DNA of 64,000 nucleotides from Rhododendron vialii. Lineage: Eukaryota; Streptophyta; Magnoliopsida; Ericales; Ericaceae. The notes under the pieces are model-generated. The model saw only the letters and a program-made list of their open reading frames with translations, ran no database searches and had not been told where the DNA came from. The first letter of the stretch is position 1; each line of letters begins with the position of its first letter. The position numbers and the translations under genes were made by a program. Below, in pieces: positions 47,813-58,075 of this stretch. Where the stretch lies: contig NC_080562.1 of NCBI RefSeq assembly GCF_030253575.1, forward strand, positions 31,265,852 through 31,329,851. Direction: 5' to 3'.

Positions 47813-48429
47813 GATCCTGGCGAACGCTATTTCAAGACCCGATGGTTTTAAAGTCCCTCGTGGTATGTGGCAAATCCTTAGTTCACCTTCCTTTCACTCG
47901 CTTCCTAGTATGAACCCTTCTTTTAATGCCTTAACTTTCATTTCGTACAGGACATTACTACCTTGTTGATGCCGGATACCAAAATGCTGAGGGTTTTCTA
48001 GCACCATACCGCGGGCAACGATATCACCTTAATAAATGGAGGCAAGGTCATATGCCGACTACGAAAGAGGAGTACTTCAACATGAAGCATTCCGCTGCTA
48101 GGAATGTGATTGAGAGAAGCTTTGGTGTGTTGAAGATGCGGTTTGCAATATTGAGGTCTCACTCGTATTATCCCATTAGGACTCAAACACGTATCGTCAC
48201 AGCATGTTGCCTTCTCCATAACCTTATCAAAAGAGAGATGCCCAACGATCCCATTGAGAACGAGTACACGGCATGGGAACGTGACCACATACACGAGGTC
48301 GAGGCAGATGATCACATCACTACCATAGAGACTTCCAATCAATAGACCGAGGAGAGGGATGCATTGGCTACAGCCATGTACAACCATTGGCTAGCAAATG
48401 GTGGGGGACAAGAGGTTTTCCCACAATGA
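47020..48429 (+). pseudogene. PIF/Harbinger transposase (DDE), nearly intact
   Basis: Three exons with consensus borders (47020-47541, 47637-47862, 47951-48429) would encode about 408 residues. The N-terminus starts MPRLNRTEIRRREEEEAF. A helix-turn-helix-like part follows ([39 protein letters not shown]). The catalytic core has the three acidic residues in [18 protein letters not shown] and NVIERSFGVLK, plus the block [19 protein letters not shown]. These are the landmarks of the DDE_Tnp_4 (PIF/Harbinger) family. Two in-frame stops interrupt it: TGA at 47296 where relatives have Arg (CGA), and TAG at 48343 where relatives have Trp (TGG). Both are simple transitions, and everything else is open, so inactivation looks recent. 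Its partner would be the Myb-like protein downstream. Confidence 0.88.
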
Positions 48430-48637
48430 GGAAGTTTGTTTAGTGTATTTGTATGAAGTATTTGAAAAACTTTTATGATGTAAACATTCTAATTGCGGTT
48501 TCAATAACTTTTAAGGTGTAATTGAATTCTATTTGAAGAACATTGTATGAACTTTATTGTAATTGAATTCCGGTTTGTAGTTCATCATAAACTTGATAAA
48601 TAATAATTTGTTGTCCAACTTCAAATCCATTTTCAGC

Positions 48638-49790
48638 AAAGGATACCCAACAAGGTCATGTGCCTAGAAGAAAGACTGGAAAGATGCGTAGGGTGTGGAG
48701 GAAATCTGAAGAAGATGCCCTCATGAAATGCATGCTAACTGAATTGTGTGACAAATGGAGGGCTGAGAATGGGTTTAAACCCGGGTTCTTCACCTTACTT
48801 GAGAAAGAGATGGAAAAGGTGATGCCGGAGAGCAAACTTAAGGCCTCCCCACACATTGACTCCAAAGTCAAGTATTGGAGACAAACATATGCCAAACTAA
48901 TCGACGTTTTAAAACTTAGTGGGTTTGGGTGGGACCATGTCAACAAAAGGATTGACGTGGATGACGAGGTGTGGAAAATCTACGAAGAGGTAACTTCCAA
49001 TGCTTCAATTGATATGTTATGGCATGAAATCATGTTCTAAACTTCCAATGTTCTTGTAGGCCTACCCTAAGAAGGCGAAAGAGGTTGGTGGGAAGCGTTT
49101 CCTTTACTTTGAAGATTGGGAAATCCTATTCGGAAAGGATAGGGCCAACGGGGACGGAGCGGAGGTTTCGTCTGAAATGGCGCGACCGCCACAAAATGAA
49201 CATGTCATGCATAATGAAGAAATTGAGGAGAATGAGGATTGCTACTTTCCATACTTTGGTGAAGAATTTCATCGCATGCCCACAAGTGGACTGACGAGGA
49301 TGTCAAATGAAATTCCTTTAGGCACGACACCTCCACTCTCCACACCTCCGGCCTCCACACCTCCAGCCTTTACACCTCCAGTCTCCATGACTTCAAACTC
49401 CGCACATCGTACGTCACTTTCGACATCCACTCCCCGAACCTCAACACCTCCAGCCAATACCGTAACTCAAAGGGGAAGAAGAGGACACGAATGGGTGATG
49501 TGGATCCCTTGCTGCAAGTATGGAGGTATGGCTAGAAAAAAGTGATAGTCATATGGAGAAAATGACCGATGCAATGGGGTATTCGAACAAACTATCCGCT
49601 CGTCGCACCCAAGTGCCTCTTGAGCTTGAAAAGCTTGACCTTACCGATACCCAACGATTTAGGTTAGGTGCCATCATTTGTGCAGCTGAAGATAGGTTGG
49701 ACCTATTCTATGGCATCAAAGATCATCAAAAACAAGCTTAGGTTGAGGCCGGGCTGGATGGTCTCATATTTGGTCCCGTTTGAAGTTTGA
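48638..49790 (+). pseudogene. Harbinger Myb/SANT-like DNA-binding protein (ORF1)
   Basis: The first exon, open from a probable acceptor at 48637, includes MRRVWRKSEEDALMKCMLTE and runs to 48989. A 70-base intron (48990-49059) follows, then an exon beginning AYPKKAKEVGGKRFLYFEDW, with ILFGKDRANG. This is the Myb/SANT-like domain of plant Harbinger accessory proteins, which bind the transposon ends and carry the transposase into the nucleus. A threonine/proline-rich linker (about 49320-49450) leads to a C-terminal part (EVWLEKSDSHMEKM, DTQRFRLGAIICAAEDRLDL), but the frame changes twice, around 49470 and 49515, next to purine runs. The DNA-binding half is intact and the C-terminal half is broken. 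The true start codon is uncertain; the first in-frame ATG is at 48684. Confidence 0.82.
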
Positions 49791-49794
49791 CTAA

Positions 49795-50189
49795 TGGAAC
49801 GTTATTTTTTGTAGTGGCCGCTCTTTTAACTCTATTCATATGGCCTATTTTTGAAGTGGCCAATCTTTCACTCGTATACATGTGGGCCCTTGTAATGTTA
49901 ATAGCCTTTTGGTCTACAAACAATGGTAGATTATATCTTCTAATGTAATGTAGGTTATGTGAACAATGTATGGTATTTACTGCTAAAACAGTTGTCCTTG
50001 AATGATATTGACGTTGATGCTATACAAATGCAGGTTCCTGGGTGACTCAAGTTGCACTGTACTTATGTTTGTGGGCAATGATGAAACATTTTCATTATTA
50101 AATAAGGTTGATACCTTGGCGGGGTAACAATAGTTGCAGCCATGAGTACCTTTATGATTTTTATATATTGTCTGAGCCCAATCCATTAT
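49795..50189. other. Spacer between Myb-like gene and repeat array
   Basis: AT-rich flank with probable 3' UTR of the Myb-like gene. A phrase near 50117 (GGCGGGGTAACA, then GTTGCAGCC) echoes the repeated block found at 51300 and 52960. Confidence 0.45.
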
Positions 50190-52900
50190 GGCCTTTGTTT
50201 ATGGGTGTAAACTGCAGAGTTTTGGATCTGTTTTGTTACTGTTTCTGTGGTTCAATTGTGGTATGAAACATGTAGGTTTTTGTTCTGCTTTCTACCTCTG
50301 TGTGTTAAGTAGGAATGCAGGTTTTGGTTATGTTTTAGCACTGCAGAATTCCTGCAGGTTGTGGATGTGTTCCTGGCCATGTTTGGGGCTGGTTTTAGTT
50401 CAGTTTTGGCTGTGCTGATCTATGTGGTTCAGTGTTGGTTCAGTTTGGGCTCTGCTTATCTGTTTGGTTCAGTTATGGTTAAGTTTTGGATGTGGTTGTC
50501 TGTTTGGTTCAGTTTTGGTTAAGTTTTGGCTTTGTTCATAGGCTGTGGTTGTCTGTTTGGTTCAGTTTTGGTTAAGCTTTGGCTTTGCTCATCTGTATGC
50601 TACAATTTTGGTTAAGTGTACGGTCTGCTTATCTGCTTTGGTTCAGTTTTGGCTCTCCTCATCTGTCTGCTACAGTTTTGGTTCACTGTTGCATCTGCTT
50701 GTCTGTTTGGTTCAATTTTGGTTCAGTTACTCTAATTGTGGGTTAAAGCTGCAGGTTTTGGCCACTTTTGGTGGGTTAAAGCAGCAGGTTTTGGCCCTAT
50801 GGGTATGATATGTTATCTGCCATCGTTTTGGTTCAGTTGTGTGAGTGAGTGTGTGAAATTGCAAGGTTTTGTGGCTTCATTTTTGGACTGTTTTCTGCCA
50901 TGGTTTTGGCCTCCGCTTGGTTTCCTTTAAAGCTGCTGGTTGTGGTCTGGTTTTGGTTCTGTTTTGTTTTGTGAGTGACTGTGTGTAAATTGGTGCAGTT
51001 TTGTGCCTCTGTTTGTGGTTTACAACTGTTGGTACAGGCAAGTTAAAGTTCACTTTTGGGGTATGTTTGTGGGTAAGAAATACAGGTTTTGGTTCTGCTT
51101 AAACAAGCAGGTCTTGGGTTGGGTTGGCTATGATGAAAAGTTTCTGAGCCAGAAACTGAACCAAAACCTACATGTCTATACTGAACCAAAATGGAGCCAC
51201 AATCTGAACCAAAACCTGCAGTTTTAACCCACAAAAGAGGTAAAAACCTGTATGTGTGTGTGTGTGGCTGTGAGGAAAATTTAACAAGACACGTACGGAA
51301 CTTAGGCGGGGCAACATGAGATGGTCATTTGGCAACTCATGTTGCAGCCTAATGCCTTGAAAAATTTGTCTACTACTCTGAGCCAAATGCCTTAATTATG
51401 GTTTTGAACTCTTTATTAGCGATTGAGAGGCATGTGATGGCTTATTCATGAGATATTAGTAGGTAATCCTCTCGATCTTTTACGAATAAACCCTCATATG
51501 TCTCTCGATTTCTAACAGATAGTTAGAATATTTTATGAATAAGCCCTCATATGTTGGTGGCTATGATGAAACATTTCTGAGCCAAATGGATACATGAGAT
51601 AAAACTGTATCAATGTTTCTGGCCTATATTTATGTGTTAAAACTAAAGTATTTTGGTTCAGTTTTGTGCCTACATTGTGGTTCAATTTTGTGGGATAAGG
51701 TTTTGGTTCTGATTTTCTGAGTGAGTGTGTGTGTGTGTGTGGTGGTACAGGTTTTGGCTACCATTTGCTTGTGTTTGTGGATGAATTTGCAAGTGTTTGG
51801 TTCTGTTTTTAGATGCAGAGGTTGGTTCAGTAGGTTGCCCTCTGTTTGTGGAATAAAACTGCAAGTTTTTGGCCTATGTTTACATAATGTACTTATGCAG
51901 CATTTTGGTTCTGTTTTGTGCTTTTGACCTCTGTTTCATTTGGTTTAAAACTGCAAGTATTGGGCTCTGTTTGTTTCCATTGAAAACTGCATGTTTTGTA
52001 CTATATCTGTGGGTTAAAGCTATAGGTTTTGGTCACTATTCGTACATGCAGGTTGTGTTTTATGCTCAGGTCCTGTTTTGTGCTTAGTTTTGGTACAGTT
52101 TTGGTTAAATTTTGGCTCTGCTCATGTGTCTGCTAGAGTTTTTTTTCAATTTAAGCGGTGCTTATCTGTTTTGGTTCAGTTTTGGTTCAGTTTTGGCTCT
52201 GCTCATCTGTTTGCTATAGTTTTGGTTCTCCTTCTTTGTTTTGGTTCAGTTTTTGTTGAGTTTTGGTTGTGCTTATTTGTTTTGGTTGTGTTTTGGTTGG
52301 CCTTGTCTGTCTGGTACAGTTTTGGTTCAGTTTTGGCTCTCGTCATCTGTCTGCTACACTTTTGGTTCAATTTTGGTTTTGCTTGTCTGTTTGGTTCAGT
52401 TTTCGTTTAGTTTCTTCTCTTGATTATCTATTTGGTTCAGTTTTGTGGCCTATGGTTATGTTTTGCTCAAGTTTCTGCCATGGTTTTGGTTCAGTTTCCT
52501 GCAAACAGATTGTGGTTCAGTAAAACCTGCAGGTTTTGGTTTAGTATTGTGGTTCTATTTGTGCTTCAAAACTGCATTGGTTGGTTCTGTTATGTGCCTT
52601 TGGTTCAGTTTTGGTGAGGATGTGTTGGTTTTTATATTGTGACTCAGTTTATGGGTACATACGTGCAGGTTTGTGGCCTTCTGTGTATGTGTGAAAACTG
52701 TGGGGCTTTGCTTAAGTTTTGTGCCTGCATTCCTGAGTTAAAACTGGGAGTTTTTGCTCAGATTTTTGTGTGGTTATGATGAAAGTTTTCTGAGCCACGA
52801 AACTGAACTGAAACCTGCATGTATATACTCAATGAACATGCAGCCACAAACTGAGCCAAAACCTGCAACTTTAACCCACAAACAGAGGCCAAAACCTGTG
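50190..52900 (+). repeat. G/T-skewed degenerate tandem array inside the transposon
   Basis: About 2.7 kb is dominated on the plus strand by variants of GGTTCAGTTTTGG, often followed by CTCTGCTCATCTGT. A and C are scarce on this strand. Open frames through it yield hydrophobic low-complexity peptides (LVQFWLSFGSAH) in all three frames and are not genes. Two blocks of about 270 bp (about 51128-51400 and 52772-53045) are direct copies of each other, sharing TTTAACAAGACACGT and GGCGGGGCAA. The array therefore grew by duplication of kilobase segments as well as of short units. Confidence 0.88.
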
Positions 52901-53251
52901 TGTGTATATCTATGTATGTGGCTATGATGAAAATTTAACAAGACACGTTGGGGACTTAGGCGGGGCAATGTTTGAGAGGGTCATTTGGCAATTCATGTTG
53001 CAGCCTAGTCCTTGCAAAAGATGTCTACAAATCTGAGCTACATGTTTGCAACTATTTGACTACAAAAGTCCTCTTATATATGGTACCATTGTTACTTGTG
53101 TCGTAGTCTGTGTCCTAAATGTGTCAATTGGCGATGATGAAATTTAAGCCAAATGCAGTTTTTTTTTTCCAACTATTTATTAGTGATTAAAAGGCATTTT
53201 GGTTCATGCGTTTGTGGTGACTTATAATGTTATTTTCGAATAGAATATTCA

Positions 53252-53581
53252 ATGACAGGTGAAGAAAAAGACTATTATTGGGTGGTTTTCGTTGGGTGTA
53301 AGCCGGGCATCTATACAACTTGGGAAGAAGCTCAACTCCAAGTTAATGGATACTCAGGAAGCATGGCGAAAAGATACAAGACATTCGATGGAGCCGAAGA
53401 AGCATTGCTCAAGTTTCACGAGAAGAGATACGAGCTCACAAAGTTGGAAGCCAAAAGTTCTACATCTGCAAGTGCGGTGGGACTTCAACATGAAATCAAT
53501 GGATGCTGGTCGTTTGTTCTATGTTTTTTTTTAGGTTTCGTAGGTTGTATTTTGTTGGCACTTGTTCTCCATTCCGAATGA
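53252..53581 (+). CDS. Hybrid-binding-domain (RNase H1 N-terminal type) protein with C-terminal membrane anchor
   Basis: An uninterrupted 109-residue frame. Residues 8-55 (YYWVVFVGCKPGIYTTWEEA, then QLQVNGYSGSMAKRYKTFDG) carry the signature of the RNase HI N-terminal / Cauli_VI domain: YY-VV--G--PGIY--W-EA---V-GY-G----R-KTF--AE-A. In RNase H1 this module binds RNA:DNA hybrids and dsRNA. There is no RNase H catalytic domain. After a short polar linker (KLEAKSSTSASAVG), residues 85-107 form one strong hydrophobic helix (CWSFVLCFFLGFVGCILLAL), so the protein would be tail-anchored. The TGACAG just after the ATG could also be a splice acceptor, in which case earlier exons exist. It lies inside the Harbinger element, between the repeat array and the minus-strand Myb gene, and is undamaged. 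Confidence 0.75.
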   Translation: MTGEEKDYYWVVFVGCKPGIYTTWEEAQLQVNGYSGSMAKRYKTFDGAEEALLKFHEKRYELTKLEAKSSTSASAVGLQHEINGCWSFVLCFFLGFVGCILLALVLHSE

Positions 53582-53789
53582 AGTTGGATGTTCCAATATT
53601 ATGTAAAATTCACATGTTATGAACGGAGACAAGTTGTAATTTATTTTAAATGAAGACGTTTTAACATTATATTCGAACATCATGAACAGAGATAACAAAT
53701 GACATAACATCCATGAATAATGCTATTTATTTTTCCGCCATCTTGACCTACTCCTCGGGCTCTTCGGGAGGAGGAATGAAGCAAACACG

Positions 53790-54252
53790 CTAATCTTCAA
53801 ACAGTGGAAATTGAACATCTCTTGCCTCCCTAGCTTGTTTGTTAACCTAAGTCAAAATGAAAAAATTAAGAACAAAAAATAGCTTGACATTTCACAAAAA
53901 TTTATAATACTTTATTAAGTCTTACTTGGACGAATGCATCCCAAACGTCGTCTTCAGCCACCACCATGTTTTGACTTGCATCCCATTCAAACCCGGGACG
54001 ATCAAGTAGGTTGACAATGATGAAGCAAGTACGGCGCCACTTCTTTATCTTCGCTTCAATATGCCATTCCTCAATGCTAGCATCGGGAAAATTATTGTTC
54101 ATAAAACGTTTCAAGTAGCTCATGTAACTTGGACGAAAGTGTCCACTGCTGGTGGTCCACAATCGGGACACCGCCATTGATTTCAGTTCCTTAATCAACA
54201 GCATCTCCTCAGCCTGGACCCAATTGTGACGAGGAGGCAGACGACCAGCCAT
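53790..54252 (-). CDS. Short Myb/SANT-like protein on the opposite strand of the transposon
   Basis: Two exons (54252-53926 and 53846-53790) with consensus borders encode 127 residues and are uninterrupted. The Myb/SANT-like domain spans most of it: PPRHNWVQAEEMLLIKELKS, PDASIEEWHIEAKIKKWRRT, LLDRPGFEWDASQNMV and AEDDVWDAFVQ. The intron falls at the same point as in the plus-strand paralogue (after DDVWDAFVQ here, after DEVWKIYEE there), which supports common origin. Where the paralogue continues RFLYFEDWEILFGKDRA, this one ends QFPLFED and stops. A possible 5' leader intron acceptor (CTTTTTAG) precedes the ATG. It may be a DNA-binding accessory or a competitor of the full-length protein; that is inference. 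Confidence 0.78.
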
Positions 54253-54259
54253 ACAACTA

Positions 54260-54937
54260 AAAAGAAATATGAAACAAGTTTTTGTAATTGAAATTATTGA
54301 ATGAGTTTGAACCAAGTTTGCTTGCTATTTATAACCAAAAATTCAACAATTATTCAACTACATATCCACCATTCAAAAATATATCCACCATTCACCATTC
54401 AACCAACTTTCACTTTCCATTCAATCTAAATTAAAAAAAATTCCATTCAAATCTATCCTAATTTGTCTTTTCATTAAAACAAACAAAAACAATTTCCAAA
54501 AAAAAAAAAACCATACATAAATACGAACAATTTATATTAAAAACGTTTTTTAATATAAATTTTATAGAATATACGTTTTTTAATAAATTCATTTTCTAAT
54601 ACTTCCAATTGTGCAAAATTGATTAAATATATTGATATTTAAATTTATATACTGGTTTTAATACATAATTAAATATAACTCTGCACATGGGCAAAATAGT
54701 AATTTGATATTTTTTCCCATCATCCACCCCTTCTTATCCCCCCATTCTATAAACCATCCAAACGAAGTTAAATTTTATCCCCCTTTTTAATACCCCATCC
54801 AAACCACGTATTATTTTATCCCCCCTTCATATACATCAAATCAATGTGGGCCAACCCATCAAAATTAATACCCCATATTATGTTATCCCCCTTCATATTT
54901 TTAACCCCCAATTTTTTTCCCGCATTCAAACAGGCCC
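54260..54937. other. Right end of the Harbinger transposon
   Basis: Non-coding promoter side of the minus-strand Myb gene, then a G-rich (C-rich on plus) subterminal zone at 54710-54937. Repeated TTATCCCCC-like units and the terminal CAAACAGGCCC complete the element. Confidence 0.75.
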
Positions 54938-55049
54938 TTAAATAAAGCTGAGTAATCCCTTTTAGCTCCCATTAAATAAATTATTTTACTAAAAAAGTAG
55001 CTCCTTTTAGCACCTTTTTACTTTATTGTTAAATTTGATACGGAACGGA

Positions 55050-55264
55050 GCCCCAGGAGTGTAGTGCAGTTGGTCATGGATCGGGCCGCAAGTTGCGGTT
55101 TAAACATACCAAGGCTTTGCGCATAGATTCGATCTCTGGCAGCTGCATACTCTGAACTTAACCGCTGCGCGGTGTGTGGAGCCACTGCGCGCAGCACAAC
55201 CAAGAGAGATTCTCTCAAGGTGTAGCCTATGGGAGAGTCTCCCCTGGGTTATGCTTCTTCTTTT
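55050..55264 (+). mobile_element. tRNA-derived SINE
   Basis: A 215-bp unit is flanked by perfect 16-bp duplications TTTGATACGGAACGGA (55034-55049 and 55265-55280). Near the start it has an A-box-like GTAGTGCAGTTGGTC and a B-box-like AGATTCGATCTC, in tRNA-gene spacing, and it ends in a CTTCTTCTTTTT tail. These are the hallmarks of an Au-like plant SINE mobilised by LINE machinery. Confidence 0.88.
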
Positions 55265-55280
55265 TTTGATACGGAACGGA

Positions 55281-55523
55281 ATAACTATGTTACACAGTGG
55301 GCATCAAAAGGGAGAGTCTGAGACTCCATTCCACTTTTTCAAGTCCTTTTTTTGGTTTTGTATTTATTTAAATTTTTTAAGATGAACTAGAAATGTATAA
55401 AAGTGAGACGTAAAATTAATGAACGCGAAAAAATTTGAATAAGGACAAAATCTAAAAAAATCCTAAAAGTTCCTATTGGAACAAGGTCTGAGAGGGATCT
55501 GGTGGTGAATGGTAATGGTTTGA
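55281..55523. other. Short spacer
   Basis: AT-rich, no feature recognised. Confidence 0.5.
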
Positions 55524-56353
55524 TGTTGGAAATAAGTGAATTGAAAATTGACTCGAAAATAAATCATTTAAGTTGGTTTTAATTTATTTGTCCTATGGTG
55601 GATAAATAAATATATTTGGAGTACTTGGAATTATTTGGTTTGTTGTTGAACCGGGCCGAGCGTGGCAGCGGGTTCATAAGATTCTAAAGACTTAATATTT
55701 GGAGGGAATTTGTACTAATTATTTTAATTAGTTACTTACTTATTTGAAGTCTTTTGAATTGAATTTTGTGTTGGTGCATAGACCAACATGTGACAATCTA
55801 AATCAATGGGTGTCAATGCTTCATTTACCTTGGCAACCTGAAGTGTCTCTTCATTTTGTAACATGGAAATGGAAGTGTTGGTTCACCCAAGATGAGTTCG
55901 AACAGTGGTGTCGCTCCGGCCGAGATCACTCAGCACAGTTGCGTCTTTTTTTCTAACACCATCTCAAACAGTTATCGTTCCTTTTCGTTCAAGTGCCTAC
56001 TTCTCTATAAAATAGGACCCATCTCCTCCCATTTCAGTACTGAAAAATTCTTGCACTCATAACATACATATTTTGAGAGAGTTCTGCACAGTTTCCTGGT
56101 TCGCCCGTTGAACAGATTGTAGTGCTACTTCCGTTCTTTGAAAATCGGGTAATCCTGAAAGGCAAACGTTCAAGAGACCCAAGAGCACCGATATGGGAGA
56201 CGAATTTGCTTTAAGGATATAGTATTCTCCATCAAAATACTAGCATTGATTGCCAATTTCCGGACGCCTGAAATTGGTCCAATAAGTTTCTAATCTTGTT
56301 TATTTTTTAGTGTGTAGCGAATTTCCAGTGATAAACGAATTCCACTCCCAACA
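55524..56353 (+). mobile_element. LTR-like unit (copia-like)
   Basis: Starts TGTTGGAAATAAGTG and ends ACTCCCAACA, with a TATA-like CTATAAAATAG near 56005 followed by a transcribed-leader-like stretch. Inverted TGTTGG/CCAACA ends suit a copia LTR. No matching flanking duplication was seen, so the ends are tentative. Confidence 0.5.
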
Positions 56354-56389
56354 GTCTTAAAGCAAATTCAGGTTCTACGGGTACAAAAT

Positions 56390-57900
56390 CAGTGTCGATA
56401 TCCTTTCTGTACTACTAGTAAAGATGAGAATCCACGCTATTATTGGCTGAAGAATGAACCAAACCCACTAGTCGTTGCCTCTTTTAAATTTTCAACTTTG
56501 ATCAATTCCTTTTGGGTGTAACACAAAGGAATTTGGGAACGGAAGTGAAAGGTGTCAGCTTCAAGGAAGGATTTTAGCCCGGTTAATTGGTGGTTTTGCT
56601 TTTTACCTAATTGATCAGAGTTCGATTTTTGAAGCTAGGCCATAAGAAAGTGATTTCTTGTAAATTTTCTAATCCCGACATGGATGATCTGCCTTTGATC
56701 GGATCAGAAAGAAAATTCGTCAAAATATGTATAAGCTAGCCCGGACCCCATAATCGTAATAAAGGAAAAAAAAAGAGGGAAGTGAAAGATTACCAGTAAA
56801 AGTTGTCAACAATTGGTGATGGTATTGGCTGAAGAATGAACCAAAAAAACTGCAAAAGCCGAAAGGTATCTGCAGCAAAAGAAACCAAGGGGTCTATTCC
56901 TTTACTCAGAGATTTGAAAAATAATTTAATTACAAATTATTGAGGCCACAAAAAAAAAGTGTGCAATTCTTTCTTACTTCATGGCCTTAACATTATTCGA
57001 GGGCTTGCTCATATACCATAACGGTGCTGAATAAGATCTATAAAATTAAATGGGGTTTAGGAAATTAAATTCATTATAAATGAGCCCATCAAATCGAAGA
57101 AAATAAATTTCATGAGCATAATTAGTAATTCTACGGCTAAAAAAAAAAAAAAAAGGTGATGTTTAAGTGATTACTTATTTGCATAATTTTAAAAATTGTA
57201 CTCTCTTGTACTGAGAGGGATTAGTCTGTGTGGTCATGGTCTGAAACTTAGGGCCGAGGTTTGTTTTTTCCTAAAATCTCAGTTCGATTTGTCCATCTAG
57301 TCTAGCAATTATTGGGGTCATCTCATAGCATACGTAATAGTGTAAAAGGGCATTAGGGCAGTGAGAAGGGCTGTGAAGATTAATCCGCTGTGTGGACAAA
57401 TTGGCCTGTGAGACCATGCATTATCCCCAAAAAAATTTAAAAAATACCAAACTATTAGTAAGAGAGATGCTAGTGGAACAGACTAACCAGTATATACCAG
57501 TTTTGGGTTTCAAAAAATGATTCGATCCGTTCATCCCTAAACAAATACAATGAGCGGATCGGATATTTTTTGGGACCCAAAACGGGCCAAATATGGTCTA
57601 GACACAAAATATGTGTCCATATCCTTTCTGTATTGGTACTAGTAAAGAAGAGAATCCACGCTATTATTGGCTGAAGAATGAACCAAAAAAAACTGCAAAA
57701 GCCAAAAACAGTGTAAGGTTCTTTCTTCATGGCCTTAAAAGATTATTCGAGGGCTTGCGCATATACGTCCTGAGTAGGATCTATAAAATTAAATGGGGTT
57801 TATGAAATTAAATTCATTTAAAATGAGCCCATCAAATCGAAGAAAATAAATTTCATGAGCATGATTAATAACTCTACGGCTAAAACAAAAAAAAAAAACA
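56390..57900. repeat. Local direct duplications
   Basis: The phrase ATTGGCTGAAGAATGAACCA occurs near 56440, 56824 and 57667, preceded in the first and third by a shared TATCCTTTCTGTA block. A longer partner pair, 56985-57145 and 57728-57885, shares GGGCTTG, ATCTATAAAATTAAATGGGG and GAGCCCATCAAATCGAAGAA. No gene recognised. Confidence 0.8.
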
Positions 57901-58075
57901 TTGATGTTTAAGTGACTACTATTTGCCTAATTTTAAAATTTGTACCATCTTGTTGAATAGTTCTAATTTTGCTTTTTGAAATTGACTTGAAAAGTATTAT
58001 TTAGGTGCCGTTCCAGTTTCTTTGTTAATCTTCTTTTTTAAAAAGAAGGTAATTTGAAATTCAAAAATTATGTAT

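Larger units (their letters stand above)
45307..54937. mobile_element. 9.6-kb PIF/Harbinger (Pong-like) DNA transposon with extra genes
   Basis: Termini are GGCCCTGTTTGGGTGC and inverse GGGCCTGTTTGAATGC (13 of 16 pair), flanked by TTA on both sides (45304-45306 and 54938-54940), the superfamily's target preference. Subterminal sequence at both ends is G-rich, built of AGGGGGATAAAA-like units when read inward. Contents in order are: a leader with GT microsatellites (45377-45940); DDE transposase (47020-48429, +); Myb/SANT-like protein (about 48638-49790, +); a G/T-skewed repeat array (50190-52900); a hybrid-binding-domain ORF (53252-53581, +); and a Myb/SANT-like gene (54252-53790, -). Typical Harbinger elements are shorter. 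The two conventional genes carry a few breaks, so this copy is probably immobile now, but ends and duplications are intact. Confidence 0.87.

Noticed and set aside
50188-52642. Chain of hydrophobic ORFs (LVQFWLSFGSAH-type) that look like membrane proteins
   Set aside because: They follow the short tandem repeat in all three frames and change frame with each repeat variant, so they are a composition artefact.
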